A stretch of 64,000 bases of DNA from Chloroflexi bacterium bin125 (GCA_002239025.1 MPNM01000002.1:186001-250000), one strand, 5' to 3'; numbered from the stretch's first letter, positions 35,885 through 44,094 are shown. Notes: a model not told the origin generated them from the sequence alone. Numbers and translations: made by a program.

Positions 35885-36708
35885 GTTGCGGCGTTAATCA
35901 CTTTCGCGTAAGTATCGATCCGCAAGAAGGAATCGAGGCCGGCATCCTTGAACTGCACGCCAAGATTCTCGAGCAAAGTCGCCTTGTACGCGTCGACGTC
36001 GATGCCCAACGCCGCGACATCGCCCTTGATTCGCCGCAGGCCAAGCGCCATGGCGCCGGCCAACAGCAACTGGCTCTGCCAGACGTAGATGCGCCCCGTC
36101 GCCGGCAACCGCTCGATCAACTCAGGCAGGATCGTGTGCAGGAAGTTCACGTGCCGCACTTCGTCGCGCAGAATCAGCCGGAAAATCTGTTTCGCCAGCG
36201 GGTCCACATCCTCAAGGTCGAGCGCTTGCTGAAGGAACAGCGCCGCGAAGTTCTCGCTGAACAAGGTCGAGGTGAGCCAATTCTCGACGCGATAGAAACC
36301 CCACGAGGACATACCGCTGAACCGCTCGATCAGGAACTTCTCGGGTTTCGAGATAAACCCATGACCGTCGACTTCGGTCAGGTATCGGTCGAGCACATAC
36401 ACATGCCTGGCTTCATCCTGGCACTGGGCGGCGAGATACAGGTTGAGCGCAGGATCGCGAACCTGGTGCGTCGCCTGGCTCATCATCACCTGGATGGTTT
36501 CCAGTCCCATCACCTCGAGCCCATGAAACACGTTCATCATCCGCAGCCAGGCGGCGCGCCGCTCGTCGGGTATCTGCGAACCACCAGCCCAGTCGACATC
36601 TCGGTCGGCATTCCAGAGGCGGTCGCTCTGCTGCCGGAACAGGGTTCGAAACGCGTCCGCCTGGTCGGCAGATCGGTGAGGACGCACAGCATTTGGAGAT
36701 CGACGCAT
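35881..36708 (-). CDS. Ferritin-like di-iron protein (R2/oxygenase-like)
   Basis: A 275-aa four-helix-bundle protein with two E-x-x-H motifs: DEARH (Glu99, His102) and DEVRH (Glu183, His186). Additional Glu candidates are Glu70 (GLETI) and Glu152 (SENFA), giving the ligand order of carboxylate-bridged di-iron proteins such as ribonucleotide reductase R2-like oxidases and AurF-type N-oxygenases. Reaction unknown. No Tyr can be assigned as a radical site by eye. Coupled to the NUDIX gene; divergent from 36795. Confidence 0.8.
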   Translation of the reverse strand: MRRSPNAVRPHRSADQADAFRTLFRQQSDRLWNADRDVDWAGGSQIPDERRAAWLRMMNVFHGLEVMGLETIQVMMSQATHQVRDPALNLYLAAQCQDEARHVYVLDRYLTEVDGHGFISKPEKFLIERFSGMSSWGFYRVENWLTSTLFSENFAALFLQQALDLEDVDPLAKQIFRLILRDEVRHVNFLHTILPELIERLPATGRIYVWQSQLLLAGAMALGLRRIKGDVAALGIDVDAYKATLLENLGVQFKDAGLDSFLRIDTYAKVINAAT

Positions 36709-36782
36709 AGGAACGAGGGCCTTTGCCGAAGCATACTCATCGAATCACCGGGCCGGGTGCGGCATCAGATGCGGGCTGATCG

Positions 36783-36788
36783 TATACT
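36783..36788 (+). promoter_or_regulatory. -10 box for leaderless transcript of the 36795 gene
   Basis: TATACT, exactly 6 nt before the ATG, so transcription would begin at or next to the start codon. Confidence 0.5.
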
Positions 36789-36794
36789 GGCGCC

Positions 36795-37226
36795 ATGGCT
36801 GATGAAGGTTTTGATCTCGAAGAGACGCTACGCGCGCTGCGCGAGGCTGACGTTGTCGTGATCGGATTCGGCTGGTTGCAGGAACGCCTCCTGGTTGACG
36901 GCCGCCGCAACGACTCCGAAGGTCCCTATGTCCGAGTAGTGGAGCCAGTCAGATCGCCTCAGGACCGAATCAAGGAGTTGCGCAGACTCCGGCCAAGCTT
37001 CGATGACCCTGAGTCATTTGTCTTCTTCCCCTGGGCGGGACGGGTCGACTCGTTTGTCGAGGCCGAACTCTTCGACCGGATCCTCGAGCGTTGCGCCGGC
37101 GATCCCACGGCAGAGGACGACGCCAGAGCTGCTCTCGGTCGCCTCTACGAGTTGGATCGCGAGGACATCCGCCAGGCGATCTCGGGTGGCGACAAGTACC
37201 ACACGCTCTATGAGCGAACCTCCTGA
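36795..37226 (+). CDS. Unknown 143-aa acidic protein
   Basis: Not recognised. A soluble acidic protein with a short alpha/beta N-terminus (ADVVVIGFGWLQERLLVDG) and a helical C-terminus (LFDRILERCAGDPTAEDDAR). No metal or catalytic motif stands out. It has its own TATACT promoter and no Shine-Dalgarno. A monocistronic unit between the ferritin-like gene and a small zinc-ribbon gene. Confidence 0.75.
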   Translation: MADEGFDLEETLRALREADVVVIGFGWLQERLLVDGRRNDSEGPYVRVVEPVRSPQDRIKELRRLRPSFDDPESFVFFPWAGRVDSFVEAELFDRILERCAGDPTAEDDARAALGRLYELDREDIRQAISGGDKYHTLYERTS

Positions 37227-37262
37227 AGTCTCGCTCCTTCACACGTCCGTTACGTCCGTGCG

Positions 37263-37291
37263 TTGTAAGTGTTAGTTGGTTGTCATAGACT
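37263..37291 (+). promoter_or_regulatory. Promoter of the small zinc-ribbon gene
   Basis: TTGTAA (37263-37268), 17 nt, TAGACT (37286-37291). One of the better -35/-10 pairs in the window; transcript start near 37298. Confidence 0.55.
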
Positions 37292-37329
37292 GGGCTAACG
37301 AATGCGCACTTTTGGACAAGGCGGTACTA

Positions 37330-37551
37330 GTGGTCGAGCGAAGAACGAAGGCTCACCGTCGCGCTGACACGGTCAAGCAACCGGCTGTCGGCGCGGCACT
37401 TGAGGCTGAGGGATGTTCGCATTCCTGGGAAATTGACCGCCCGAATCAACAGGTCTCGCACGGCCACTGCACCAAGTGCGGCGCCGAAAAGGACTTCCTC
37501 AACTACGGCGAAGAACTGCGGATGCCGTTCGGGCGGCGTCGACGCTCCTGA
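37330..37551 (+). CDS. Small zinc-ribbon-like protein
   Basis: A 73-aa protein with CSHSW and GHCTKCGAEKDF: Cys/His ligands of a single zinc site. Start chosen at the GTG at 37330 (AAGG 8 nt upstream, and downstream of the predicted transcript start). The frame stays open to 37276, but that lies before the start point. A 21-codon ATG frame at 37302 overlaps in another frame. Ends convergently 18 nt from the next gene. Function unknown. Confidence 0.65.
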   Translation: MVERRTKAHRRADTVKQPAVGAALEAEGCSHSWEIDRPNQQVSHGHCTKCGAEKDFLNYGEELRMPFGRRRRS

Positions 37552-37569
37552 TTCCACCACCAAACCCAC

Positions 37570-38478
37570 CTACGGCGGAGCCGCCGTCACTTCAACTCGC
37601 ACCGCGATGATTCGCTCCGTGCCGTAGATCGCAATCTGGTCAAACGCTGCCGGACTTAGTTGCAGATCCGTGTTGGAAGATTCTGTGCCCCGAACCACAA
37701 CCAGCGTTTCGGTGCCGACCACTTGCTCCTGCTCCTCATCGGTCAGCAGCGTCGCGCCCGGAAGTCGCACCAGGCGAAGCGTCGTCCCTACCGGCCAACG
37801 CGCAGTAAAGACTGTCGCAGGCTCCGTCGGGTCGTAGGCTGCGCCGTCGGCCAGCGTTCGCGGGATCCCCGACGGGATCGGTTCGGCTGTGACTCGCTCA
37901 GCGCTAGTCTCCGCTCCGCCGAGCTGAGCCGGTGTGACTACCTGATCTGAAACACTCGGCTCGATCGACGATACGGACACAGGCGGCGCGTCAGATGCGC
38001 TGGATTCTTGCTCGGCATCATCGGAGGTTGCCTGCTCAGCTTGCGCTTGTTCAGCCGTACCCGCTTCGGAAGTCTCTGTTTCGCTTGTCGTCGCCTCTGC
38101 CTCTGCCTCTGTCGAGTCGGACTCCTCAACGCTCGTCGCTACCTGCTCCGGTTCCGACTCCGATTCCTGCAGCGCCTGCTGCTCGGATGCAGCGGACTGA
38201 TCTTCAGCAGTCACTTCTGCCACCTCGGTAGTCGCAGGCTCGTCATCTGCAATAAGTTGGGTCACGCCATAGTAAACAGCGACCCCGATGCCGCCAACTA
38301 CCGCCAGGGTGAGCACGGCTCCAAGGAGTTGCTTGAATCTCGGGCCAAGAGGCGGCCGTTCATTGGGTAGCCGCAGTCGCTGGTTTGAGTAATGCCGAAA
38401 GTCACTCGCGCCACGAACGCGAATCTGCGGGCTCGAAAAGTCATGGGCGCCACGAGGCTCGCGGGAGTGATGGCTCAT
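37570..38478 (-). CDS. Membrane-anchored protein with acidic linker and divergent RlpA-like double-psi barrel
   Basis: A 302-aa protein. Cytoplasmic N-terminus of about 45 residues, transmembrane helix (LLGAVLTLAVVGGIGVAVYY), about 110 residues of Ser/Glu/Thr/Ala low-complexity linker, then a C-terminal domain: ATVFTARWPVGTTLRLVRLP, ETLVVVRGTESSNTDLQLSP, AAFDQIAIYGTERIIAVRVE. The order matches RlpA-type double-psi beta barrels (PFGTxVRVTN, VVVRINDRGP, DLSxAAxxxIG, VRxEV), with the catalytic-type Asp region altered. Start at the ATG at 38478, 6 nt after TACTCT. A cell-wall role is inferred. Confidence 0.7.
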   Translation of the reverse strand: MSHHSREPRGAHDFSSPQIRVRGASDFRHYSNQRLRLPNERPPLGPRFKQLLGAVLTLAVVGGIGVAVYYGVTQLIADDEPATTEVAEVTAEDQSAASEQQALQESESEPEQVATSVEESDSTEAEAEATTSETETSEAGTAEQAQAEQATSDDAEQESSASDAPPVSVSSIEPSVSDQVVTPAQLGGAETSAERVTAEPIPSGIPRTLADGAAYDPTEPATVFTARWPVGTTLRLVRLPGATLLTDEEQEQVVGTETLVVVRGTESSNTDLQLSPAAFDQIAIYGTERIIAVRVEVTAAPP

Positions 38479-38484
38479 ATCCGC

Positions 38485-38490
38485 AGAGTA
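38485..38490 (-). promoter_or_regulatory. -10-like box for leaderless transcript of the 38478 gene
   Basis: TACTCT on the minus strand, 6 nt before the ATG at 38478. Confidence 0.4.
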
Positions 38491-38556
38491 TGCGATCACC
38501 TCAACAGTGAGGTAAACGCCGAAATTCTCGATAAGGGTTCGGCGTCCGATCCTCGG

Positions 38557-38562
38557 TAGCAT
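38557..38562 (+). promoter_or_regulatory. -10-like box for leaderless transcript of the 38569 gene
   Basis: TAGCAT, 6 nt before the ATG at 38569. No Shine-Dalgarno. Confidence 0.4.
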
Positions 38563-38568
38563 GGACGT

Positions 38569-38943
38569 ATGGCCAACCCCATCGAGACTAAGCACATACG
38601 TTGCCCAAACTGTTCAAAGCCTCTCGATGTGGGCGTACCCCCTGAGACAGGCACGACACGGCGCGTGGTCACCATGTGCGCCAACTGCAACCACGATCTC
38701 GTCGTCTCTCGCGCGCAGAAAGACGATGAGCCGATGCGGATCAGGGCTTGCATGCGTTGGGATGTCACCTGTCCCTACTGCAAAGAACCGAGCGTGGCGC
38801 GGGTACCACCGAAGGGCCTGCTGCGGCGTAAGGAAACCACTCCTTGCCATCAATGTCGGAAGCCGCTGATCGTTGAACGGCGCGAAGAGGGACAACTTGT
38901 CCTCCGCGCCCACCGCGGAATCCTTGAAGGAACGCTGCTCTAG
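38569..38943 (+). CDS. Protein with two zinc-ribbon modules
   Basis: A 124-aa basic protein with four CxxC knuckles: CPNC, CANC, CPYC, CHQC, that is, two four-cysteine zinc ribbons in tandem, each followed by a short beta hairpin. No enzymatic domain. Such proteins bind nucleic acid or act as adaptors; the target is unknown. Divergent from the RlpA-like gene. Confidence 0.75.
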   Translation: MANPIETKHIRCPNCSKPLDVGVPPETGTTRRVVTMCANCNHDLVVSRAQKDDEPMRIRACMRWDVTCPYCKEPSVARVPPKGLLRRKETTPCHQCRKPLIVERREEGQLVLRAHRGILEGTLL

Positions 38944-39128
38944 CACTGCCCCAGCGCTCGGTTTGAGTCCTACAACTTCATCAGATGTAATCGTTGCTAC
39001 GCAACACGTGCCCTGTCTGCGCTACCCGTGTTCGACTAGTGACCGACTCGGCTCTCACTACTACAGTGCAGGAATACCAATTCCCGGCCCTCAGTGAGAC
39101 CATCAGGGCCCCCAGAAAGAGCGGGAAC

Positions 39129-40286
39129 ATGAGCGACTACGACCAGCGCGCCATCGAGATGCATCGTGAATGGGGCGGCAAGGTCGACTATGCCTCCAAG
39201 GTCACCGTCGAGAATCACGACGACCTGTCCGTGGTCTACACCCCAGGCGTCGCGGCGCCCTGCCTCGAGATCGCCCGCGACCCGTCCCTGGCTCGCGTGA
39301 TGACCGGGGTCGGCAACCTCGTCGCGGTGATCACAGACGGTTCCGCCGTCCTCGGTCTCGGTGACATCGGTCCTCAGGCCGCACTGCCGGTTATGGAAGG
39401 CAAGTGCGTGCTCTTCCGCTCGTTCGCGGGCGTTGACGCGATTCCCATTGCGCTTTCGGTTCGCTCGGTCGAAGACATCGTCTCCGCGATTGAGGCAATC
39501 GCGCCGTCGTTGGGCGGCATCAACCTCGAGGACATCTCCGCTCCGCGCTGCTTCGAAATCGAGCGCCGGCTACACGAGTCGCTCGATATTCCGGTCATGC
39601 ACGACGATCAGCACGGTACCGCCGTCGTCGCCCTCGCTGGCGTGATCAACGCGCTGCGACTGACCAACCGCGACTTCAAGGACATCCGCACGGTCGTCCT
39701 GGGAGCGGGCGCCAGTGGTATCGCCTGCTCGGCCATCCTGCGAGAGATGGGCTGCGAAGACATCTCCCTGATCGACTCCAAGGGGCTGCTCACGGTCGAT
39801 CGCGAAGACCTGAACCCCTGGAAGCGTGAAGCCGCGGAGTGGTGCGTTCACCACAACAACGCCGACGGCAGCATTCCCCAGACTTCACAAGTCATGGAAG
39901 GCGCTGACCTTTTCCTCGGTCTCGCCGGACCGGGACTCGTCACGGTCTCTGATGTTGCCTCGATGAACGATAACTCGATGGTCTTCGCGATGGCGAACCC
40001 CACACCCGAGATCATGCCCGACGAGGCCGCTGAAGCCGGCGCCGCCATCATCGCCACCGGCCGCTCCGACTTCCCCAACCAGATCAACAATGCGCTCGGC
40101 TTCCCCGGCATGTTCCGCGGCCTGCTCGATGGCGGCATCCCCAAGATCGAAGATGTGCACAAGATCGCGGCGGCCCAGGCGATCGCCGACTTCGTCACCG
40201 ATCCCACCCCCGACCGAATCGTGCCAAGCATCTTCGAAGAAGGTCTGGCCCAGAAGGTCGCGGACGCCGTCCAGGCAGCCGGCTAG
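39129..40286 (+). CDS. NAD(P)-dependent malic enzyme (short form)
   Basis: Oxidative decarboxylation of malate to pyruvate, feeding the pyruvate dehydrogenase encoded at 49631. 385 aa when started at the ATG at 39129; a longer frame from 38994 has no homology or Shine-Dalgarno. Motifs: SVVYTPGVAAPC, ITDGSAVLGLGDIGPQAALP, KCVLFRSFAGVDAIPI, EDISAPRCFEIE, MHDDQHGTAVVALAG, nucleotide loop VLGAGASGIACSAI, MANPTPEI. It has the length of the bacterial short NAD-malic enzymes without a phosphotransacetylase domain. GAGCGGGAAC precedes the ATG. Confidence 0.95.
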   Translation: MSDYDQRAIEMHREWGGKVDYASKVTVENHDDLSVVYTPGVAAPCLEIARDPSLARVMTGVGNLVAVITDGSAVLGLGDIGPQAALPVMEGKCVLFRSFAGVDAIPIALSVRSVEDIVSAIEAIAPSLGGINLEDISAPRCFEIERRLHESLDIPVMHDDQHGTAVVALAGVINALRLTNRDFKDIRTVVLGAGASGIACSAILREMGCEDISLIDSKGLLTVDREDLNPWKREAAEWCVHHNNADGSIPQTSQVMEGADLFLGLAGPGLVTVSDVASMNDNSMVFAMANPTPEIMPDEAAEAGAAIIATGRSDFPNQINNALGFPGMFRGLLDGGIPKIEDVHKIAAAQAIADFVTDPTPDRIVPSIFEEGLAQKVADAVQAAG

Positions 40287-40302
40287 CCAGGCAGCCGGCT
40301 AA
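40271..40302. repeat. 16-bp tandem duplication spanning the malic-enzyme stop
   Basis: CCAGGCAGCCGGCTAG at 40271-40286 is repeated at 40287-40302 with the last base A. Copy 1 contains the TAG of the malic enzyme gene; copy 2 contains, on the minus strand, the TAG of the convergent SDR gene. Confidence 0.85.
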
Positions 40303-41243
40303 TCTGCCTCTGCATTGGCAGAGTTGACCTCAGGCCCTCGTCCGTAGACGTCCAGGGCCTGGGCGAGCGCTGCCCGTACGCCGAGCACCGGCGTGTAGCC
40401 AAGCGTGACCCTCGCTCTCGAATCGTCAATCAAGTGCGGCCGACCTGTTAGCGAGATGTATGCGTCTACGCCCTCCGGTTCGGGCAACACCCAGCCCGAT
40501 AGCCTGAGCGCGTCCAGCGCCCGCGCCAGCGGATACGGCGCATTCCAGAAGCGCTCCTCGACTCCACGCAGTTGACAGGCTTCGACCGCGAGTTCTCGCC
40601 AGGTCGTATGTGCCGACGCCACGTGAAACACCTGATCAACCGACTCCTCCGGCTGGCTCACCATGGCCCACGCCGCGCGGCCCAGGTCGGCGCCGGCAAG
40701 GATCGACAGCGGCGCTTCACCTCTGGCAACGAGCGCGGCCCTCGGGCGACTGATGAAGTGACGGATCACTCTCATGAGCGTTCCATCACCTTCGGCGATC
40801 ACCGGCGCAGGACGAAGGATCGAGAGCGGAACGCGCCGCCGATAGGTTCTCGCCACCCGCTCTGCCGCCACCCGACTCTGCAGCACCGGCCCCAGCGGTC
40901 TCGGCACCCAGCTCTCCGTCACCGGCCAGGGCGGTAAGCGCCGGCCATAGGTCTCCGTTGTCGAGACCACGATCACCTGCTCAAGCTCCTCCTGTCGGCA
41001 AGCATCCAGCAAGGCCGTGGTCTTGTGCACATTTGCCGCCGTGTAGTCGGCAGCCGGAAGACCGAGTTCAACCAATGCCGCCGCGTGTACCACGTGGGTT
41101 GCGCCGCGGATCTGGGAGTCGAAATCATCCGAAGATTCCAGCTCTACGAGTCGGAGCTCTGCCTGGTGCCGTTGGAGTTCGTTGAAGATCGCCAGACCGA
41201 CAGGCTGGTCTGCGCCTGTCAGTACGATGCGCGGCGTTGACAT
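40299..41243 (-). CDS. NAD-dependent epimerase/dehydratase (extended SDR)
   Basis: A 314-aa Rossmann-fold protein. The N-terminal nucleotide motif is degenerate (IVLTGADQPVGLAIF instead of TGxxGxxG). ATHVVHAAALVELG, a Tyr in VSTTETYGRRLP, and PLSILRPAPVI follow SDR order, but the Y-x3-K catalytic pair is not clear. Start at the ATG at 41243 with GGGGGAG upstream. Sugar or flavonoid-type substrate unknown. Stands alone between the malic enzyme and a hydrolase. Confidence 0.8.
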   Translation of the reverse strand: MSTPRIVLTGADQPVGLAIFNELQRHQAELRLVELESSDDFDSQIRGATHVVHAAALVELGLPAADYTAANVHKTTALLDACRQEELEQVIVVSTTETYGRRLPPWPVTESWVPRPLGPVLQSRVAAERVARTYRRRVPLSILRPAPVIAEGDGTLMRVIRHFISRPRAALVARGEAPLSILAGADLGRAAWAMVSQPEESVDQVFHVASAHTTWRELAVEACQLRGVEERFWNAPYPLARALDALRLSGWVLPEPEGVDAYISLTGRPHLIDDSRARVTLGYTPVLGVRAALAQALDVYGRGPEVNSANAEAD

Positions 41244-41324
41244 CCGCTTCAACTCCCCCGCGTCGGCAACTGGTAGTCTCGCCTCTGCATCAGAAGCGTA
41301 CGCGTTGTTGATTCGGAGGGTTCG

Positions 41325-42107
41325 ATGCCAGCACTTAAGCGACCCAATTGCGACATCTACTACGAGGAGTCAGGCAACGGCCCGGCCATCATCTTCGCCC
41401 ACGGTGCGGGCGGGAATCACCTCTCATGGTGGCAACAGGTGCCATTGTTTGCCAAGAACTACCGATGCGTTGCTTTCGACCACCGAGGTTGGGGACGCAG
41501 CATCCCCACGGGAGGACCCGGGCCGGCCGCGTTCGTCGATGATCTCATTGCCTTGATGGACGAGCTGAGAATCGACCAGGCGGCGCTTGTCGCGCAGTCC
41601 ATGGGCGGCTGGAGCTGTCTCGGTGCAGCGTTGCAAGCCCCGGAGCGAGTTGCGGCGCTGGTCATGGCCGACACCATCGGTGGACTCATGACAGATGCCA
41701 TTCGGGGCCCCTGGGAGGCCACACGCGCCAGGCTGCGCGAGCAGGGCCTAGCGACCCTCGCTTACGACCAGAGCCTGAAACAGCGAGATCCAGAGCTCGC
41801 CTTCCTGTACGAAGAAATCATGGCCCTGAATCCGCCGCGAGATCCCGCACTGATGGGTACCCTCAGTGATTTAGCGCCCGACCCCGATGCCGTCGCCAGC
41901 CTGCAGATACCAATCCTCTGGGTCGTAGGAGGCAATGATCCGCTGATCACGCCAGCCGCAATGCGCGCCGCACACGAACACGTGCCGGGGTCGCAGTACT
42001 ACGAGATTCCCGCCACGGGACATAGCGTCTATTTCGAGAGGGCTGAGGAATTCAACGGCCAACTCAGCCGATTCCTCAGAGACGCAGGATGGGGCAACGG
42101 AATCTAG
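41325..42107 (+). CDS. Alpha/beta-fold hydrolase
   Basis: A 260-aa hydrolase. Oxyanion region AHGAGGNHLSWWQQ, nucleophile elbow ALVAQSMGGWSCLG (Ser), Asp in WVVGGNDPLIT and His in ATGHSVYFE give a complete Ser-Asp-His triad. Similar in layout to esterases, haloperoxidase-like and 3-oxoadipate enol-lactonase-type enzymes; activity not assignable. GGAGGG lies about 5 nt before the ATG. Confidence 0.9.
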   Translation: MPALKRPNCDIYYEESGNGPAIIFAHGAGGNHLSWWQQVPLFAKNYRCVAFDHRGWGRSIPTGGPGPAAFVDDLIALMDELRIDQAALVAQSMGGWSCLGAALQAPERVAALVMADTIGGLMTDAIRGPWEATRARLREQGLATLAYDQSLKQRDPELAFLYEEIMALNPPRDPALMGTLSDLAPDPDAVASLQIPILWVVGGNDPLITPAAMRAAHEHVPGSQYYEIPATGHSVYFERAEEFNGQLSRFLRDAGWGNGI

Positions 42108-42144
42108 CGTGCAGTCACATTGCCAAGCGCCAGCACACATCTAT

Positions 42145-42175
42145 CGTCTTACCCGCGTTTACCGCGGGAAAGACG
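42145..42175. terminator. Palindrome between convergent genes, likely bidirectional terminator
   Basis: CGTCTT-A-CCCGCG pairs with CGCGGG-A-AAGACG around a TTTAC loop: 12 bp with one A/A mismatch. It lies between stops at 42107 (+) and 42205 (-). Its GTC/CCGCG-type sequence resembles the arms of the 13493 element. Confidence 0.55.
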
Positions 42176-42204
42176 GAAACAGTGCCTAATGTGAGCACTT
42201 GACG

Positions 42205-43599
42205 TTAGCCGAACGGCGACCAGGTCAGGCTGAGCGCCTGTTCGAGCGCCCCACGCTCGTACTGCAGCGACGGATCCCAGAGCATGAAGCCGATCCCGCC
42301 CGCTGTTGCCGTCGCCTCGATCTGGGCATGCACTTCCTCGGAGTAGTAACCAAGTCCGCGTGCCTGGTAGTCATGGAAGTCCTGGAGCCACGGTCGAACC
42401 AGCGCTGATCCGTGTTCACCGATGCGCTCAACGGTCGCTTCGACGTTCATCCGCACTACTGGACCAGGATGCTCAGGCGGATACGCGAAGCCAAAGGAAC
42501 CAGGTGACCAGCCGCTTGGGTAGACCATCGGCGAGACGTAGTCGAGATAGGGCGCCACACCTTCAACCGACTGGCCAATCCCCTGATCGTTGCCGGCTGT
42601 CGAGACGACGCCAAAGGTGTCGAACGAAACCGCCAGTCCGGCCAGGTGCAGCGCCTCGCTCGCCTCGCGGGCGAAGCTGTTGATTGCTGCCACGCGATCA
42701 GCCTCGGAGTATTGTCCGCGTTCGCGCAGATTGCGCTCATAGGGCAGCCGAACGTAGTCGTATTGAATCTCTTCAAAATAGCCCGCAGCAGCCACGCCGA
42801 TTTCGACGTTGTACTGGCGTGCTTCAGGCGAATACGCCGATGACCAGGCACTGCCCATGTCATCAATGAACAATCCGCCGCTGACGTCGTGCAGGGCGTT
42901 GCCTGGGAACCATCGTGCATACCAGCGATCAAGGAACGTCACGACCCGACCGATCCGGTACACGCCCTTGTTCTCGAGCGACTCCAGGAACGGAGTCACC
43001 GCTTCGCTGTTGTAGGCGGCTCCGATCTGGCGGACGGTCGGTGTGGCAGCCAGCGAGAACACCTGTCCCGACTCATCCTTCAAATCAATCACCACGGCGT
43101 TGATCAGATCGGCGTCAACCAACTCATGAACGTAGTCCTGGACCGACTCGTTCAACACCTGGGCAAAGGGAATGTAGACGGCCCGAACAACGAGATTGCG
43201 CAACACAACGACCGTCTGGTCGTAGTAGATCGGACGCCTGACCGTGTCGTATCCGGGTTGGATGATCGCAAGAGAACCGCTGCGTTGGTCCGGTGCGAAC
43301 TCAAATCGCCCGCTGCTGTCCGTTCGAACGACGGCACTCCCGGTCGAGACGCGAGCCTGCGACGCGGGTCGCAGCCTTCCCTGGTCCCAAACGTAGACCC
43401 GACCGCTGAGATTCTTCGTGAAGCTGGCTGCCGAGGTGATGGCAGTCGATTCTTCGCCTGGGAGATCTTCTGAGAGTTCAGGATCCTCGGCGGCGACAAT
43501 GTTCAGCGCGGCGCCAGCGACAAACGCCGCCAGCACGACGGAAGTGACGAGCATGAACCTGAGGAGACGATTGGTCCGCAAGCCATCTTGAGAAAACAC
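42205..43599 (-). CDS. Putative glycoside hydrolase with TIM-barrel domain (DUF4015-like), membrane-anchored
   Basis: A 464-aa protein: N-terminal signal anchor (residues about 12-34), a carboxypeptidase-regulatory-like beta domain (GRVYVWDQGRLRPAS, VRTDSSGRFEF), then a (beta/alpha)8-like region: ADLINAVVIDLKDESGQVFS, RVVTFLDRWYARWFPGNAL, YFEEIQYDYVRLPYE, LAVSFDTFGVVS, YLDYVSPMVYPSGWSP, RPWLQDFHDY. The acidic residues in IQYDYVRLP and the VSPMVYPSGW strand are hallmarks of this putative glycosidase family. Acts outside the membrane, presumably on polysaccharide or wall material; substrate unknown. Confidence 0.85.
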   Translation of the reverse strand: MFSQDGLRTNRLLRFMLVTSVVLAAFVAGAALNIVAAEDPELSEDLPGEESTAITSAASFTKNLSGRVYVWDQGRLRPASQARVSTGSAVVRTDSSGRFEFAPDQRSGSLAIIQPGYDTVRRPIYYDQTVVVLRNLVVRAVYIPFAQVLNESVQDYVHELVDADLINAVVIDLKDESGQVFSLAATPTVRQIGAAYNSEAVTPFLESLENKGVYRIGRVVTFLDRWYARWFPGNALHDVSGGLFIDDMGSAWSSAYSPEARQYNVEIGVAAAGYFEEIQYDYVRLPYERNLRERGQYSEADRVAAINSFAREASEALHLAGLAVSFDTFGVVSTAGNDQGIGQSVEGVAPYLDYVSPMVYPSGWSPGSFGFAYPPEHPGPVVRMNVEATVERIGEHGSALVRPWLQDFHDYQARGLGYYSEEVHAQIEATATAGGIGFMLWDPSLQYERGALEQALSLTWSPFG

Positions 43600-43646
43600 C
43601 TTATGTGCCTTAATTCAATCAAGGATCACCCCAGCCGCTATCAACA

Positions 43647-43702
43647 TTGTACACATAACTGGTTGACCACATTATTCACACTGTCCACAGATTGTGGAAT
43701 CT
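43647..43702. promoter_or_regulatory. Cluster of DnaA-box-like 9-mers
   Basis: TTGTACACA (43647-43655), then three abutting 9-mers in the same orientation: TTGACCACA (43663), TTATTCACA (43672, perfect TTATNCACA) and CTGTCCACA (43681). An inverted weaker match follows at 43694-43702. The 144-bp gap is AT-richer than its surroundings. No dnaA or dnaN is near. It could be a DnaA-binding regulatory site or titration site. Confidence 0.4.
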
Positions 43703-43743
43703 CATGAGCCAAACGAAGAAGTGACGAACTGAGACTGTTAGCC

Positions 43744-44094
43744 TCACGCTCCTTCTTTTTCCTCGGCGGCTGCCTTGAGATTCAGCAAACCTTGCGCTGA
43801 AGCGGCTTCGAGAGGGCGTCTTCCGCGCCCAAACAGGAACACATTGCTCAGGCGCCAGCGCCAACCGATCGGCCGAATCTTGTCGCTGATCGCACACCGC
43901 TCGCCGCGTCGCTCGATCCGGTACGCATGCTGCACCTGAAATCCGATGCCCATATGCACTTCCAGCAGCAGGTCGCGCTCGCGCACCTCAGAGAGCACCA
44001 CGGCTTGTCCTGCCTCGACACCGGTATGCGCCTCTGAGGCCAACAAGCTCCACACCCGCTCGGCAGGCGCCGATATCTCGAGCGGTTCAGTCAT
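43744..44094 (-). CDS. SRPBCC/START-like domain protein
   Basis: A 116-aa protein. The start EPLEISAPAERVWSLLASE is typical of the polyketide-cyclase/START helix-grip fold, followed by VQHAYRIERRGERCAISDKI. Likely binds a hydrophobic ligand; which one is unknown. The ATG overlaps the stop of the upstream HAD gene by 8 nt. It is the last gene of the SPT-like - SDR - HAD run. Confidence 0.7.
   Translation of the reverse strand: MTEPLEISAPAERVWSLLASEAHTGVEAGQAVVLSEVRERDLLLEVHMGIGFQVQHAYRIERRGERCAISDKIRPIGWRWRLSNVFLFGRGRRPLEAASAQGLLNLKAAAEEKEGA

Noticed and set aside
43600-43743. Chromosomal replication origin
   Set aside because: Only about 144 bp, no dnaA/dnaN/rpmH nearby and no clear AT-rich unwinding block; reported only as a DnaA-box-like cluster.
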